Source: Annulohypoxylon bovei var. microspora
Lineage: Eukaryota; Ascomycota; Sordariomycetes; Xylariales; Hypoxylaceae
Assembly (NCBI GenBank): GCA_022836615.1
Contig: MU405356.1
Span: 31,585-95,584, forward strand
Direction: 5' to 3'
Length of the DNA stretch: 64,000 nt
Shown: piece after piece, positions 23,745 through 35,508 of the stretch
Numbering within the stretch: position 1 is the stretch's first letter
Layout of the letters: every line of letters begins with the position of its first letter
Program-made: the position numbers and the translations under genes
Notes under the pieces: model-generated
What the model was told of the DNA's origin: nothing
Database searches by the model: none
Seen by the model: only the letters and a program-made list of their open reading frames with translations

Positions 23745-25470
23745 GTTGGGATACAGTTATTCAGTCCTAGGTACGAGGGAATTAAGATAGCGTCGAGCCG
23801 GCAAGTAACAAAAAAAAACCGGCTAGGTTGCGCTGCTGATCGCGTGGGTTGGAGGTGGTGGTAGTGGTGGAGTGATGCAATGAGAGTTAGGTCGATGTCG
23901 GGTCAATTTGGCGACTTGGGAACCGGATACAAAGATCGACGTCGCTCGTGCTCCGACACCGAAAATAAATATCGAACTCGCCAAGAAAAATGATTTTATC
24001 TTAGGTCTGTATGTAGGTTCGTCTATTTACCGTTGATTTCGGTTTACTAATTAGATCATCGAGGGGTATCATCAAGTATGGAGGTTCGCTTTGGTGTGCT
24101 GTGGATTGTGTTGTGATCAAGAGAAAGATGCTTTTGGTGGAAATAGGTTTAACGTGGGCTGGAGCTTTACTTGCCAAGGTTACCTCAGGTATGGCTTGTG
24201 AGAGATAACAAGGGGGGCTAGTCTGCTAAATATGTGGCTTAGGCGCCTGTGACGAGATTGAAATCTCTGTTACCTTCGCACCTCCTTCTGCTTCTTCAGG
24301 CTCCTGCCACCATTATGCCACAGCTGTTCCATATTTTAGATTTTAGCCCCTGTATTACATACATGCACTCCCCCGCTCTAGGTAATCTGATCCACAAGTT
24401 GTCACGTTCTGCACCCCTGAATGTTTCTATATCAGTTATATGTATCTACCGTATCTAACTCTTTGTACCACGATGGTATATTATGTGACGTCTACTATTC
24501 TCTTTTTTTCTTAGTAACAAGTACATAAATAATTACATGTAACTACATGTAGCTATAATTAGTCCATCGTGTTTACTTCAAATGCAGTTTTATACAAAAC
24601 TAGGCAATCTAGTCCATGAGGCTTTAATTATACCTAGATACAAGAAACACTAGTGTATGTATGTAGGTCTCTTTCAGGTTGGTATAGCTCATACCTTCAA
24701 AATTGATCCGGACTGTAATAGTGGTAAGCTGTGATGTCACTTCAAAGCTCCATCTATATTAGACGGGCAATTTGTTAGGTCTGACGAATTTATCGGATTC
24801 CCGACCTGCGAATTAGAGAAAAGGGGTCAGATATGGATTCAGTTGATTGGGGGGATCATGAATTCTATATCTTGTTTTAGTGATGTAAGAGACAGATGTG
24901 ACCTTAGTTGCTGCACATGAGATATCACAATGGGATCTGTCTGTGCTTTATGGGGCAACATTCCTGGTAAGATGATATTTCTTGTCGAAGAAGCTCAAAA
25001 GTTTCTCCTATCAAGACATCTTTACAGAAGTATGCATTTCTAGAAGTGTTTAATATGATATGGTATTATAGATGTCTTTTGTAATACAGGGCTGGCTCTT
25101 TGTCTATTAGTACTAATAGCAACTTTTGTTAGTTTTGGGAGGCGATATCACTAGAAACTGAGAAGTGCTTCCAATAATTAACTGAAGGGTTCTCCATCAC
25201 GAAATGTGGCTGGTGCTTAGAGGTACATGTCTACTTACAGAGAATTCTATAACTGTACCTAGGTACCTAACGATAAGCTTTGACCCCTGAACCGAATAAT
25301 AACAAGGTATTGCATAATGCGATATTCATGGTGGGGTTGTAAACTGCAACGCAAATGAATTTCTGAAATCGCTGGTGACTCAAATCAACAATATTTCCCA
25401 ACCAACGAATTGCGCAAGTCTCCCTGGTCTCTAGGCTCTTGATCGACCCTTCGAAAGGGCCATATATAAG
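23745..25470. other. Intergenic DNA, 1.7 kb, divergent promoters
   Basis: Lies between the starts of the PP2A scaffold gene (minus) and the phenylalanyl-tRNA synthetase beta gene (plus). AT-rich with one TACCTAGGTA palindrome at 25256-25265 and an ACATGTA-rich patch near 24530-24560. The 63-codon-scale frames here are unconvincing. Confidence 0.55.
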
Positions 25471-27376
25471 ATGCCTACCATATCTGTCGATAAATATGAC
25501 CTCTACGAGGCCCTGGGTCAACAGTGCGTGACCCCTCTGCCCCTCTTCTGACACAGCCTGAATATCAATTTCACCCCGCTAACACACGACGACATGTAGG
25601 TACACGACCGAGGAGTTCGAAGAGCTGTGTTTCGAGTTTGGCATTGAGCTAGACGAGGACACCGAGAATGAGGAGAGACCTATCGTGGATGGCGTACAAG
25701 AACCTCCCCAGCTCAAGATCGAGATCCCCGCCAACCGATATGACATGCTTTGCTTCGAGGGCATATCCCTCATGCTCAACATCTTCCGGGGAAAGCAGCC
25801 TACTCCCAACTTCAGATTGGCACAGCCTGCTAGTGGAGATATAGAGACCATCACCGTCCTCGAAGATACTACACAGGTGCGGCCGCTGGTCGCCTGCGCC
25901 ATCTTGCGCAATATCAAGTTCACTCAAAAAAGCTATGACTCCTTCATTGCCTTGCAAGACAAATTACACCAGAACCTCGCACGGAATCGTACACTGGTAG
26001 CAATCGGAACCCATGATCTAGACACCATTAAGGGCCCATTCACATACGAGGCGCGCCCGCCGAAGGACATCAGCTTCGTGCCGCTCAACCAAACCAAGAG
26101 TATGAACGGAGAGGAGCTTATGGCCTTCTACGAGAAAGACCGACATCTAGGGCGATATCTACATATCATCAAGGACAAGCCAGTATATCCTGTAATCTAC
26201 GACGCAAATAGAACAGTCTGCTCGCTACCACCCATCATCAACGGCGACCACTCCAAGATCAAACTTAGCAGCACGAACATCTTCATAGAATGTACTGCTA
26301 CGGACAAGACTAAGCTAGAAATCGTCATCAACATGATGGTGACCATGTTCTCCGCCTACGCCGCCGAGCCCTTCACTGTCGAGCCCGTCAAGGTCATATC
26401 CGACCACAACGGGCAGACACGAATAACCCCCAACCTCTCGTCGCGCACCGATACGGTCGAGGTCGACTACCTGAACGGCTGTCTCGGGCTCTCCGAGTCA
26501 GCCGAGAGCATCAGCACGCTCCTCTCGAAGATGGCGCTGAGCGCGAAGCCCTCGAGCACAGACCCGAGCGGCGCGATCGAAGTCACGATACCCCCGATGC
26601 GCGCCGACATCCTGCAGAGGTGCGACGTGATGGAGGATCTCGGCATCGCCTACGGCTTCAACCGGCTGCCCCGCATAACCGTGACCAAGACGGTCGGCGC
26701 GCCACTGACCCTCAACAAGCTCGCGGACATCGTGCGGCTCGAGTGCGGCATGGCCGGGTGGTCCGAGGTCATGCCCCTGATCCTGTGCAGCCACGACGAG
26801 AACTTCGCCTGGCTCAACCGCAAGGACGACGGCAAGACCGCCGTGCGCCTCGCGAACCCCAAGACCGCCGAGTACCAGATCGTGCGCACGTCGCTGGTCC
26901 CCGGCCTGCTGAAGACCATCCGCGAGAACAAGGGCCACAGCGTGCCGATCCGCGTCTTCGAGACCTCCGACGTCGTCTTCAAGGACCCCGCCGCCGAGCG
27001 CCGCGCCCGCAACGAGCGCCACTTCGCCGCCGCCTGGTACGGCAAGGCCTCCGGCTTCGAGGAGGTCCACGGCCTGCTCGACCGCGTCATGGCCATGCTG
27101 CGCCAGGCCTTCCTCGCCCACGAGGAGGGCCTCTCCGGCAAGGAGATCGGCTTCGCCGTCACCGCCGCCCCCCAGAAGCGCGACGGCTACTGGCTCGAGC
27201 CCGTCGACGACGAGCCCACCTTCTTCCCCGGCCGCGCCGCCGCCGTCTACGCGCGCCTCGGCGGCAAGACCGCTCGTATCGGGGAGTTCGGCATCCTCCA
27301 CCCGAGCGTGCTAGAGAACTTCGAGCTGAAATACCCCGTCAGCACGCTGGAGGTGAATCTGGAGGTCTTCTTATAA
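25471..27376 (+). CDS. FRS1: Cytosolic phenylalanyl-tRNA synthetase beta subunit
   Basis: Beta chain of the alpha2-beta2 cytosolic PheRS. Exons 25471-25523 and 25600-27376 (intron 76 bp, GTGCGT..TGTAG) give 609 aa. The N-terminus MPTISVDKYDLYEALGQQYT plus EELCFEFGIELDED matches the eukaryotic beta chain. Next come the B3/B4 editing-fold region (PANRYDMLCFEGIS, LVAIGTHDLDTIKGPFTYEA), the B5 DNA-binding-like domain (DILQRCDVMEDLGIAYGFNR) and the C-terminal synthetase-like fold (FFPGRAAAVYARLGG, IGEFGILHPSVLENFELKYP). Composition changes inside the gene: before about 26340 third codon positions are mixed, after it they are almost all G or C, which also keeps a long antisense frame open. Confidence 0.96.
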
Positions 27377-28130
27377 ATAGGAAGGAGATGCGGAAATATT
27401 GATGTGGATGTGGAGGCGAGGGTGGAGATGGACGTGGCTTGGAGTTAGTTACACACCTACTTGAGTGGCTAGCTAGCTAGTAGAATTGCCATACCATTGA
27501 CGGTAAAAAAGATTAAAGAGAAAAGAGACGATGGATATGAAGGGAGCGTAGGTAAAGAGACCTAGCTGAATAGACAGGAGGAATGAACACCTGGACTGGC
27601 CCTATGAAATGTGAAACCCCCAACTTGATGTTTGCTTGTGATTTGTATACTATCTTCCACGATTCTAAATAGGTATTTCCCCCCTTCACAAGATGACGTC
27701 TCCACTGAGTTGTTTCCAGTTGCTGCGACGATTCCCCTGACTACATGGCATATGCACACATAATAAAACAGCATATACCTAGTTACTACTACACCAACGC
27801 GACGCAGCTTAGATCGACTTCGTATTTATTAGTTCTTGCTCTCGTCCTCATTCTTCCCCCGGTTCTACGTCTCTCACCACTCGCCTCTTACTCTCCATCT
27901 TCACCCCTACCTCTATCTCCATGTTCGTATCATCTACACCGCAACAACAATTCATACCAGTCCAAGTCCAGATTCGTAACAATATTCACGTTTCGGTTTG
28001 TTTCATTTCATTTCGTATTCCGTATTTCATAATCAACCCTACCCGCCTGTCTGCTTTCCCACCTGTCCTCTAGGACTACGTTACACCTCAAGACCGCCAA
28101 ACCGGCCACTTAACCACTGAGCCAGGCAGG
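27377..28130. other. Intergenic DNA between convergent genes
   Basis: 3' regions of FRS1 and the myotubularin gene. A CT-rich stretch runs from about 27840 to 27930; the open frame across it (27745-28032) has low-complexity content only. Confidence 0.6.
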
Positions 28131-30716
28131 CTACGCCATCTCCATGCTCTCCTTCTCGCCACCCGTCGACATATCCGCCATCTCCTGGTCCCCCTTTTTC
28201 CTGCTCCCGCTCCCACTGCCAGACCCGCTCCCACTCGTACTTCCACTTACACTATTCCTCCCAGCCCCACCATCCCCGCTGCCTGTAGCCCCTTGACTCC
28301 CGAACAGCCCGCGCCCAATATCTAGCCCAGCGACGCCGTCCCTAATCTTCGCTAGGTTTGTCGCGAACGCGCCCGGCGTGTCCGCGCTAGCGCTGTGCTT
28401 GAGACCCGCGACCCGCTGCTCTGGCGTAAGCGCCTCGTGCGCGGACTCCACGCCCGTGAGCACGCTCTTGCTCGTGGGCAAGCTCGGGGGTTGGGGGCTC
28501 GACGGGGGCCGAGGGGATCTGGAATCGCTGCTCGGTGGGCTAGAAAAGCTGCCTGGCATGGTGCCCATGCCGTATGTGCCGAGCCTCTCGTCCCGCGCCG
28601 CGGCTAGGTCAAGATACTCGTTCATCTCGGCGTCCGACCGACCGAACAGCTGGTACCACCAACGGACATCCGAGAGTTTAGGGAAGAGGAGCCTCTCGCG
28701 GCCGCTTTGCCGGTCATCGATCGTGGCGTCGTAGTCGCGGTTGATGAATTCCGGTTTCCGGGATAGGAAATAGTCCCAGACGGACCTTGTCCGTTCGCTC
28801 GCATGGGCTTCTTTTCGGGCCTTCTCGCTATTCCACAGGAACGTGCCGTACTGGGCGGCGTATAGGTGGTAGAGAAGCCGTCGTAGAAACCGTTCGTTAT
28901 ACTCGAAGCGATTAGGATGTTGCCGCAAGAGTTGGTAGGTAGCGTCGAGGAATTGGTGGAAGACGGGGGACATTTCATTTGGTCGGGTAGCTTCGCTGGC
29001 CTCTGGAGTACCTGCTGCAGGTTTCTTGACTTGCGATGGATCTTCAGGGGGTGAAGCGATACCATCGCCATCAGACTCGGCGTTGCTGTCATTGTTACGG
29101 TTCTTGTTGAAGAATCGCTTCGCACTTGCGAGTGCATTCTCGAAAGCCTCGCCAGCACGGCCATCCGAGTCACCAGGCTGGATCGCCGATCCAGCTAAGG
29201 CGTCTTTCTCAACTGTAAACCATTTCTCGGAGTTGAGCGGGCCGGAACGTTGTTGGAACATATGTCCAAAAGAAAGCCAATCTTTCTCGACTAGTACAAC
29301 GAATCCTTCAATGGTCCGGTAATAAGGATCCAACATCAGCTGTGACAGGGCTGACAGTTGACTTGTGCGATCCCAACCATCCGAGCAGTGAATCAAAACG
29401 TGCGAGTGTTTTATACCCACCTGCCGTGCTATCAGGGCCGATCCGTCAAGAATGCCGGTAATATGTTTTAGCCACCCACTCTTCGCAAGCAGTTCACGAT
29501 TCGGGGGTAGGCGAGAAATATCGCCATCTTTGATCGCCTCTATGACGCTATTGAGGGACTCTCTCATGACGTGGATATTCTCAATATTCAAATAGGCTTT
29601 TTTAGCGAATTTATAATATTCCATATTCTCGGACCCCTTTCCCATCGCCTGCATAACAACCGCGTTGATGGTTGGTCGAGCATCTACGATGAGATTGCTT
29701 TGCTGCGCACCGTATACCAGCCGCTTTCCGGTTTTCGAATCGTAATTATTATCGTCACTCCCAGCGATAAGTTCATCTTCTAGGCGTTCGGTATCTGAAG
29801 TCTCCGTGTCGAAACTTTCTCCTCGAAGGTCTGCCTGACTAGAAGCTGGGCTTGGCTCTGTAGTTTCCGAGACGGGAGCGTCTATTCCGTTAAACTCGAC
29901 GGTGGCTGAAGCGGAAAAGCATGCGCTAACGAGCTTCTCATCTTGTATGCTTCGATTTCCTCGAAACCCTACCATGGGCTGGGAACTTCGCGTGATAGAA
30001 CAATTGTTGAGGGAGTGGAGGTAAGTCAAGACGGGTATGCGCTGTCTAGATCGGTATGAGCCGGCATATTTTATGACGTTGTCGGATATCTTGGAGGGGA
30101 CGACAAGCATGCTAGGGTAGGTCGGGGAGAAGGTATAATCCTTGTTTATCGAGGAAATCCTCCATCCTCTATCGACAGACTTGGTACTAATCCCCTGTCT
30201 TCGAAGCTCGGCTCTCGGGTCGTACAAGTGCCATCCATTGAACGGTTTCTCTTGTTTTAGGGATTGGTAACTAAAGGCATATAGATTCTCTATAGTGCCA
30301 AGGCGACATGTGCGGTTGCGAATATACTCAAATGCCTCCCGCGCATGGGCTTCATCGTGGAAGTTGAAGTTGATGAAGGTGAAGTCCCGACCTCGTAATC
30401 TTATCGAAGACGGTCTTCCTGTTACACTAGGACATGGTCGAAAGACACAGTTCCCGATTATGGGGTAAGCGATGTAAACCTCGCGGGTTTTCGGAGTGTT
30501 CGGCTGTAGTGCCGCCCCGTCGGGCAGGATATTAGGAAATACGAATATAATGTGGTGTTCTGTCAGATGGAGTTCGCCAGAGTGTTTCTCGCCGCCTCTT
30601 ATGGCATCAACATCGGGTATCTATATTGGTAGATATATGTATTAGCGATAGGGAAAGAGGACGGAGGATGGAGGATGGGGGTGGCCGAAGAAGGGCCCTA
30701 CCTTTTTAATCTGCAT
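28131..30716 (-). CDS. YMR1: Myotubularin-family phosphoinositide 3-phosphatase
   Basis: Lipid phosphatase acting on PI3P (and probably PI(3,5)P2) on endosomal and vacuolar membranes. Exons on the minus strand are 30716-30702 (15 nt, MQIKK) and 30620-28131 (intron 81 bp, GTAGGG..ATATAG), giving 834 aa. The N-terminal approximately 110 residues form a PH-GRAM-like part. The catalytic domain follows, with IPVLTYLHSLNNCSITRSSQP, and the active-site loop LIHCSDGWDRTSQLSAL (Cys about residue 417, CX5R intact), so this is a catalytically competent member. The C-terminal approximately 150 residues are Ser/Pro/Gly-rich and probably disordered. The very short first exon is supported by frame and splice sites, but a different 5' end is possible. 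Confidence 0.92.
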
Positions 30717-31628
30717 CTTCAAAGCCGTACAAGTAATAGATTTACACGAAAGGAGTCAGAAGGGGAGGCTGCACGTGTTGTCGCATTTGCTGCAAAGAGA
30801 CAAAACTTGTTAGGTGCCCGAGAGTCCTCAAGGCTGATTGGAGATTCAAGTGAGCCGATCAAAAAAAAAAAAAAAAAAGAAGCACCTAGGTAACTACAGA
30901 CAACGAAGTAGTATACCTAGGGAGGTAGAACTTCATGGATGTTCGTCTTTGAATGATGATAGCAAGATACTAGAATGTGAGGACAAATGGCTACACCATG
31001 ATGTATTCTGAGTTGGCAAAGCATCATATGTCAAAAGTCAACAACGAAGTGTCAGAATGCAGAGTGCAGAAAGCAGAGCGCAGAGTGGTCACATTGTTCA
31101 AGTTTGGTCCCGCGTTAAGTGCATCTAAGCTCTGCTGCGTTACTAAGTTTGAACTAAGGTTAGGTTAGGTGCTTAGCTTAACGGCGGGGCAGCTGGGGGT
31201 ACATTCAATTTGTATATAAGTATTAAGGCGAGGCTGAGAAATACATGTGGCTGAACACTTACCTACCGACGTCACAAATCGATTTCATTTAGGTGAAGGT
31301 TCAAATTCTTTAAATGGTACGTACCTTAAGTAACACTGAACAGGGTTAAGTGGGGTACAAGTACGTTACTGTGATCTGTGCTTTCTCACTAGTCGCATCG
31401 CTACAATCCCCTCTTATCTAATCGCCTTTGATTTGGAGAGCCCACAAACCTGAACCCTAAGCCAAAAAAATTCAAGACCAAAATTCACCACTGTCAAGCA
31501 GCTACCCCGAAATTTCGTGACGAACTACAATCTGACCCGGTAATTGAACAACCTTCCTTCTTCAAACCTCGCAATTTAAACGTTCGATTCTTCTTCTTAA
31601 ACAGTCATCGACTACATCAATCTTCAAG
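30717..31628. other. Intergenic DNA with divergent promoters
   Basis: Separates the myotubularin and uS3 start codons. Holds an 18-base poly-A run (30861-30878), CACCTAGGTA next to it, a GGTTAGGTTAGGT patch near 31157-31170 and a telobox candidate at 31453-31460. Confidence 0.6.
31453..31460 (+). promoter_or_regulatory. Telobox-like AACCCTAA upstream of the uS3 gene
   Basis: AACCCTAA, 169 bp before the uS3 ATG. Telomere-repeat-like boxes are known in ribosomal protein promoters of several fungi and of plants. A single 8-mer is weak evidence. Confidence 0.35.
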
Positions 31629-32561
31629 ATGGCCACCCCGGGTTCTCAGATGTGAGTATTTTTCATTTTCCCATTTTAATTCGATGATTTGGTTCTCGTA
31701 AATAGCCAAATGATTACCCCTCCTAGGCAAAGGGAAATTTCGCGATGGCTTCATTTTATTTCCACCTTTGGGATTCCACCGTACTAATTTATTTCGCCCT
31801 ACAGTTCCAAGCGCAGAAAGTTCGTCGCTGACGGCGTCTTCTATGCCGAGCTGAACGAGTTCTTCCAGCGCGAGCTGGCCGAGGAGGGCTACTCCGGCGT
31901 CGAGGTGCGCGTCACTCCCACCGTGACCGACATCATCATCCGCGCGACCCACACCCAGGAGGTTCTCGGCGAGCAGGGCCGTCGCATCCGCGAGCTCACC
32001 TCCCTGATCCAGAAGCGATTCAAGTTCCCCGAGAACTCCGTCTCCCTCTACGCCGCCAAGGTCCAGAACCGTGGTCTCTCCGCCGTCGCCCAGTGCGAGT
32101 CCCTGCGCTACAAGCTTCTCAACGGCCTTGCCGTCCGTCGTGCCTGCTACGGTGTCCTGCGCTTTATTATGGAGTCGGGCGCCAAGGGTTGCGAGGTTGT
32201 CGTCTCCGGTAAGCTGCGTGCTGCCCGTGCCAAGTCCATGAAGTTCACCGACGGCTTCATGATTCACTCCGGTCAGCCTGCCCGTGACTTCATCGACAGC
32301 GCTACCCGCCACGTTCTCCTACGCCAGGGTGTGCTCGGAATCAAGGTCAAGATCATGCGCGGCTCCGACCCCGAGGGCAAGGCCGGCCCGTCCAAGTCCC
32401 TACCCGACGCCGTCACCATCATCGAGCCCAAGGAAGAGTCCAGCATCGTGACCCCCATGAGCCAAGACTACGGCGCCAAGGCTGCCCAGATCCAGGCCCA
32501 GGCCGAGGCTGCCCGCGCTGCCGAGGAAGGTGGCGAGGAGGCCGCCCCTGCGGAGGAATAG
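31629..32561 (+). CDS. RPS3: 40S ribosomal protein S3 (uS3)
   Basis: Small-subunit protein at the mRNA entry channel. Exons 31629-31651 and 31805-32561 (intron 153 bp, GTGAGT..CTACAG) give 259 aa. MATPGSQISKRRKFVADGVF begins the protein, then FYAELNEFFQRELAEEGYSGVEVR and the KH domain with ILGEQGRRIREL-like sequence (VLGEQGRRIRELTSLIQKRF). The C-terminal S3 domain has GAKGCEVVVSGKLRAARAKSMKF and the acidic/Ala-rich tail ends EEAAPAEE. An intron very close to the ATG is typical of fungal ribosomal protein genes. Third positions are strongly G/C, in line with high expression; an antisense frame at 31617-32312 is a by-product of this. Confidence 0.97.
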
Positions 32562-33877
32562 GTTTGAGCGGTCGGTGCTGGACTCCTCAACCCAAACTGG
32601 GAAACTGGGCTGGAACGGAAGGGCGAGAGATGACATGTGACGAAGGGATGTGGTTTTTGCTCCGAAAACTGTCGAGGGCAAAAAGGTGATTACTTCGGCG
32701 TACTTTGATCATCATTTGCATTGCAGGGACGGGAAACGAACCAATGAGTTGCGATTCTAGCTTAGCCGACGCAATGTCGAGCTAGACTATGCTACGATAA
32801 TAGCAATCGTTACGCAACATTTTGATATTCTCGTGATTTACGATTGTGACGAGTGCCAGTGAAATGCTTAACTTGCTACACGTAGAAGGCGTACCAAGGA
32901 AACACCTCCTGGTATACCCCGACTTAGTATATCTAGATGCTCGAGTAGACATCGAGTTCTGAGCCTATTGTTAGGAATATTTTTAAACTTGCCTACCTTC
33001 CCATGCACCCAGCCAAATAACGACCGACGTTGATTAAGGGACTATAATAGCGATTAAAACTTATGTACTTCTAGGTATTTATATAACACATCTAGGCCGC
33101 TTATTCGCCTTAGAACGCTCACAAAAGGACTACCTATTCGTTTTCGGACTAAATCACTATTGCAGAAGCATACCTACACTTCAGATTTGAGACGAGTGTA
33201 TATAATAAGTTGGAAGATGGCGTGCATTAGTTACTCGCTATCTCCTCGCAAGATAGATTAACCTATATGTGTCCCGGGAACAGCTCAGCGGTAGCTATTT
33301 CGGCGCCAACCTACCAACCTTGGAACCCGTCACCCAAGCCGTCGATCCCATCCCGGCTCCCAACCGTTGCCGCAGCTGTTAATCAGACAGGGGACATGTC
33401 CGTCGTCTCTCTTCCACGCGTGGTAATCGTACAAAATTTTAATGATCTCACAAACTCAATAAATTCGGGGTGGGTCGGTAGCTCGCTACCGTTTCTCGTG
33501 CCCCTGAACGAACCGGATTCCTTGTCCGTACGCCGAATGTGTGCCGGAAGGTGTACCTCCAAAGTGACCAATGTCCCCCGGAACGCCGCGGTGAGAATCC
33601 CAACCAAGAACCCAGAATGAAGTTACCTTTCTATACTCCTTTAGTGAGCCGAATATCCCCTCCTCTTAACGGGAAGGGATATGGCTGCCATTATACACCT
33701 TAGGTTCCGGTCCGGAACACTCAACGTAAAATCCATGGTATCAATCGTGTCCACCTGTGGGATTGAACATTCTAATGCTTTCGATGAAGCGGTTCGCCGA
33801 ATAAGAAAATATACAATGCGGTCGTAGAGATCTCGATCAAGATGTTTAAGATACTAATCTTGGTATGTTGACGTCTA
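32562..33877. other. Intergenic DNA between convergent genes, with a GC-richer patch
   Basis: 3' regions of RPS3 and the NIPA transporter gene. The patch 33260-33620 is less AT-rich than its surroundings and is open on both strands (117 codons on plus, 74 on minus) but matches nothing I recognise. Confidence 0.5.
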
Positions 33878-35508
33878 TTACTCGGCCGGTTTTTTCCGGT
33901 TTTGCAACTCGATCGATTCATGAGTTTTCGCTGCTCCGCCATTCCTCCTCGACGACGGTTCGTCATCACTATCCTCGGTTAGGTCATTAAGGCCAAATTC
34001 GCCTGCTGCCTGTTCCAGGTCGTATGCGCGCATCAGCCCGTCTCTGTCGGAGTGTCCCCGACTTCCTATGCTTATGCGGGAACCTGTACTACGACGAGCT
34101 TGCATACTGAGGCGTGTCTGGAGACTCGAGATCATATCAGTACCGGTAGCATCCGTGCTCTGCCCGGCAAGCATCGACGTTCCATTGGGGTCGCGACGCG
34201 AGAGATTCAATAGGTAGACACCAGTGAATGTAATAAGGAAACCACACAGTAAGGAGAGGGTATTGACAACGTCGGTAGTGTTAAAGCCAGAGAAAAGAAT
34301 AAACGAGGCACATAAGGTGGCTGTGGTGAAGGTCACATAGTAAAGGGGGTTAACTCTGTAAGTGGTGTTAGCTTCGTGTATAGATTCTATAACAGGGACC
34401 AAGTGATCATACATTTGCGTGCTGAACTGGCTGAGCGCCTTATTGAAATAATTCATCTGTGTAAGGATGCACAATGCTGTAAGGATCATGAATATGTACG
34501 TCGAGGCATGGGTGAACTGGTTATTTCCGGCGAAAGTGAGTTTTAGCGCAATGCCGAAGGCTTTCACAGACATGACGGAAACGGAGCCGACGGTAGAGCA
34601 GATCGAGAGGTAGATCAGGGGGTTCTTTTTGCCATGGAGAGGAGCGATCTTGTAGATCATAACGGTCGCAAAGATGGCCACAGCCGCGCAGTATAGAAGA
34701 AATCCTAGCCATCCATATTAGTTTATAACTTGGAGGTGTTGCATTATGGCTATAGCCCAACTCACCTGGCCTAAGCGCATATCTAAGGATGACCTCGATA
34801 GTTTGAATATCCTCATCGGGAGGTGCGTGGAGGACAATGATGATGGCGCCAAGTAAGCAGATAGCACATCCAAGCTTGCCCAATGTTCCTAATTCTTCTT
34901 TCAGGAAGTATGACCCTAAGACGGCTCCGATTAGGACGGAGAGCGCGCCCAGAGGCGTTACTAGAATGGCCGGTGCGAAGGCATATGCAGCGAAGTTGCA
35001 AATTTCTCCCGTGATCACTAGAAAGGGCCACATGTCAGCCTATCCTACATCGATATCCATCCTGTTACTGGTGGTCTTACTTGTTACCATTCCAGCCCAC
35101 CACAGTGGGTTTCTTAGATAGACGTAACCCTCGCCCGAGAAACCATGCTTCTCTTCTGCTTGTAATAGCCCCTACGTGGCATTAGCATGGCTTCTCCCTG
35201 TAGAGGATCGAAGCATGACGCGATCGTGGAATGGGTAGGTTGTAGTACCTTCTTCGTTATTACAAAACTCGTGCCTATGGAACAAATAATTTGTTAGTTT
35301 CTACATCCCGGGGAAGTATTCGTCTACAGACACTCCGAGGACTTACCAATGGCTAAGCTGGAAGATATAGCTAACGCCAATCCGATATATCTATTCAAAA
35401 GTCCACGTTAGCCCAAATGTTGTCGACGGCGATAATTATTGTTATAGGTCACGGTTAGGGCCGCCGGAGGTCTAGGGGTGATTCGTACTTCTCATCTAAC
35501 ATCATCAT
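33878..35508 (-). CDS. NIPA-type magnesium transporter (DUF803 family)
   Basis: Multi-pass membrane protein of the NIPA family, which transports Mg2+ in animals. Seven exons on the minus strand: 35508-35489, 35390-35347, 35274-35249, 35171-35081, 35017-34766, 34704-34413, 34355-33878, giving 400 aa. The joined N-terminus reads LDEKYIGLALAISSSLAIGT, then SFVITKKGLLQAEEKHGFSG and YLRNPLWWAGMVTM, all family hallmarks. About nine hydrophobic segments follow, including EICNFAAYAFAPAILVTPLG and VNPLYYVTFTTATL. The C-terminal approximately 100 residues are hydrophilic. Five of the first exons are under 100 nt. The last intron (34356-34412, 57 bp) has no stop and a length divisible by three, so an unspliced form stays in frame. 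The family's conserved FSTQIVNPLYYVTFTT is restored only when it is removed. Confidence 0.92.

Noticed and set aside
26498..27301. 267-codon antisense frame inside FRS1
   Set aside because: It mirrors G/C third positions of the sense gene, has low-complexity Ala/Gly/Val content and no domain.
31617..32312. 231-codon antisense frame over uS3
   Set aside because: Shadow of a highly expressed, G/C-ending gene with unmistakable uS3 sequence on the plus strand.
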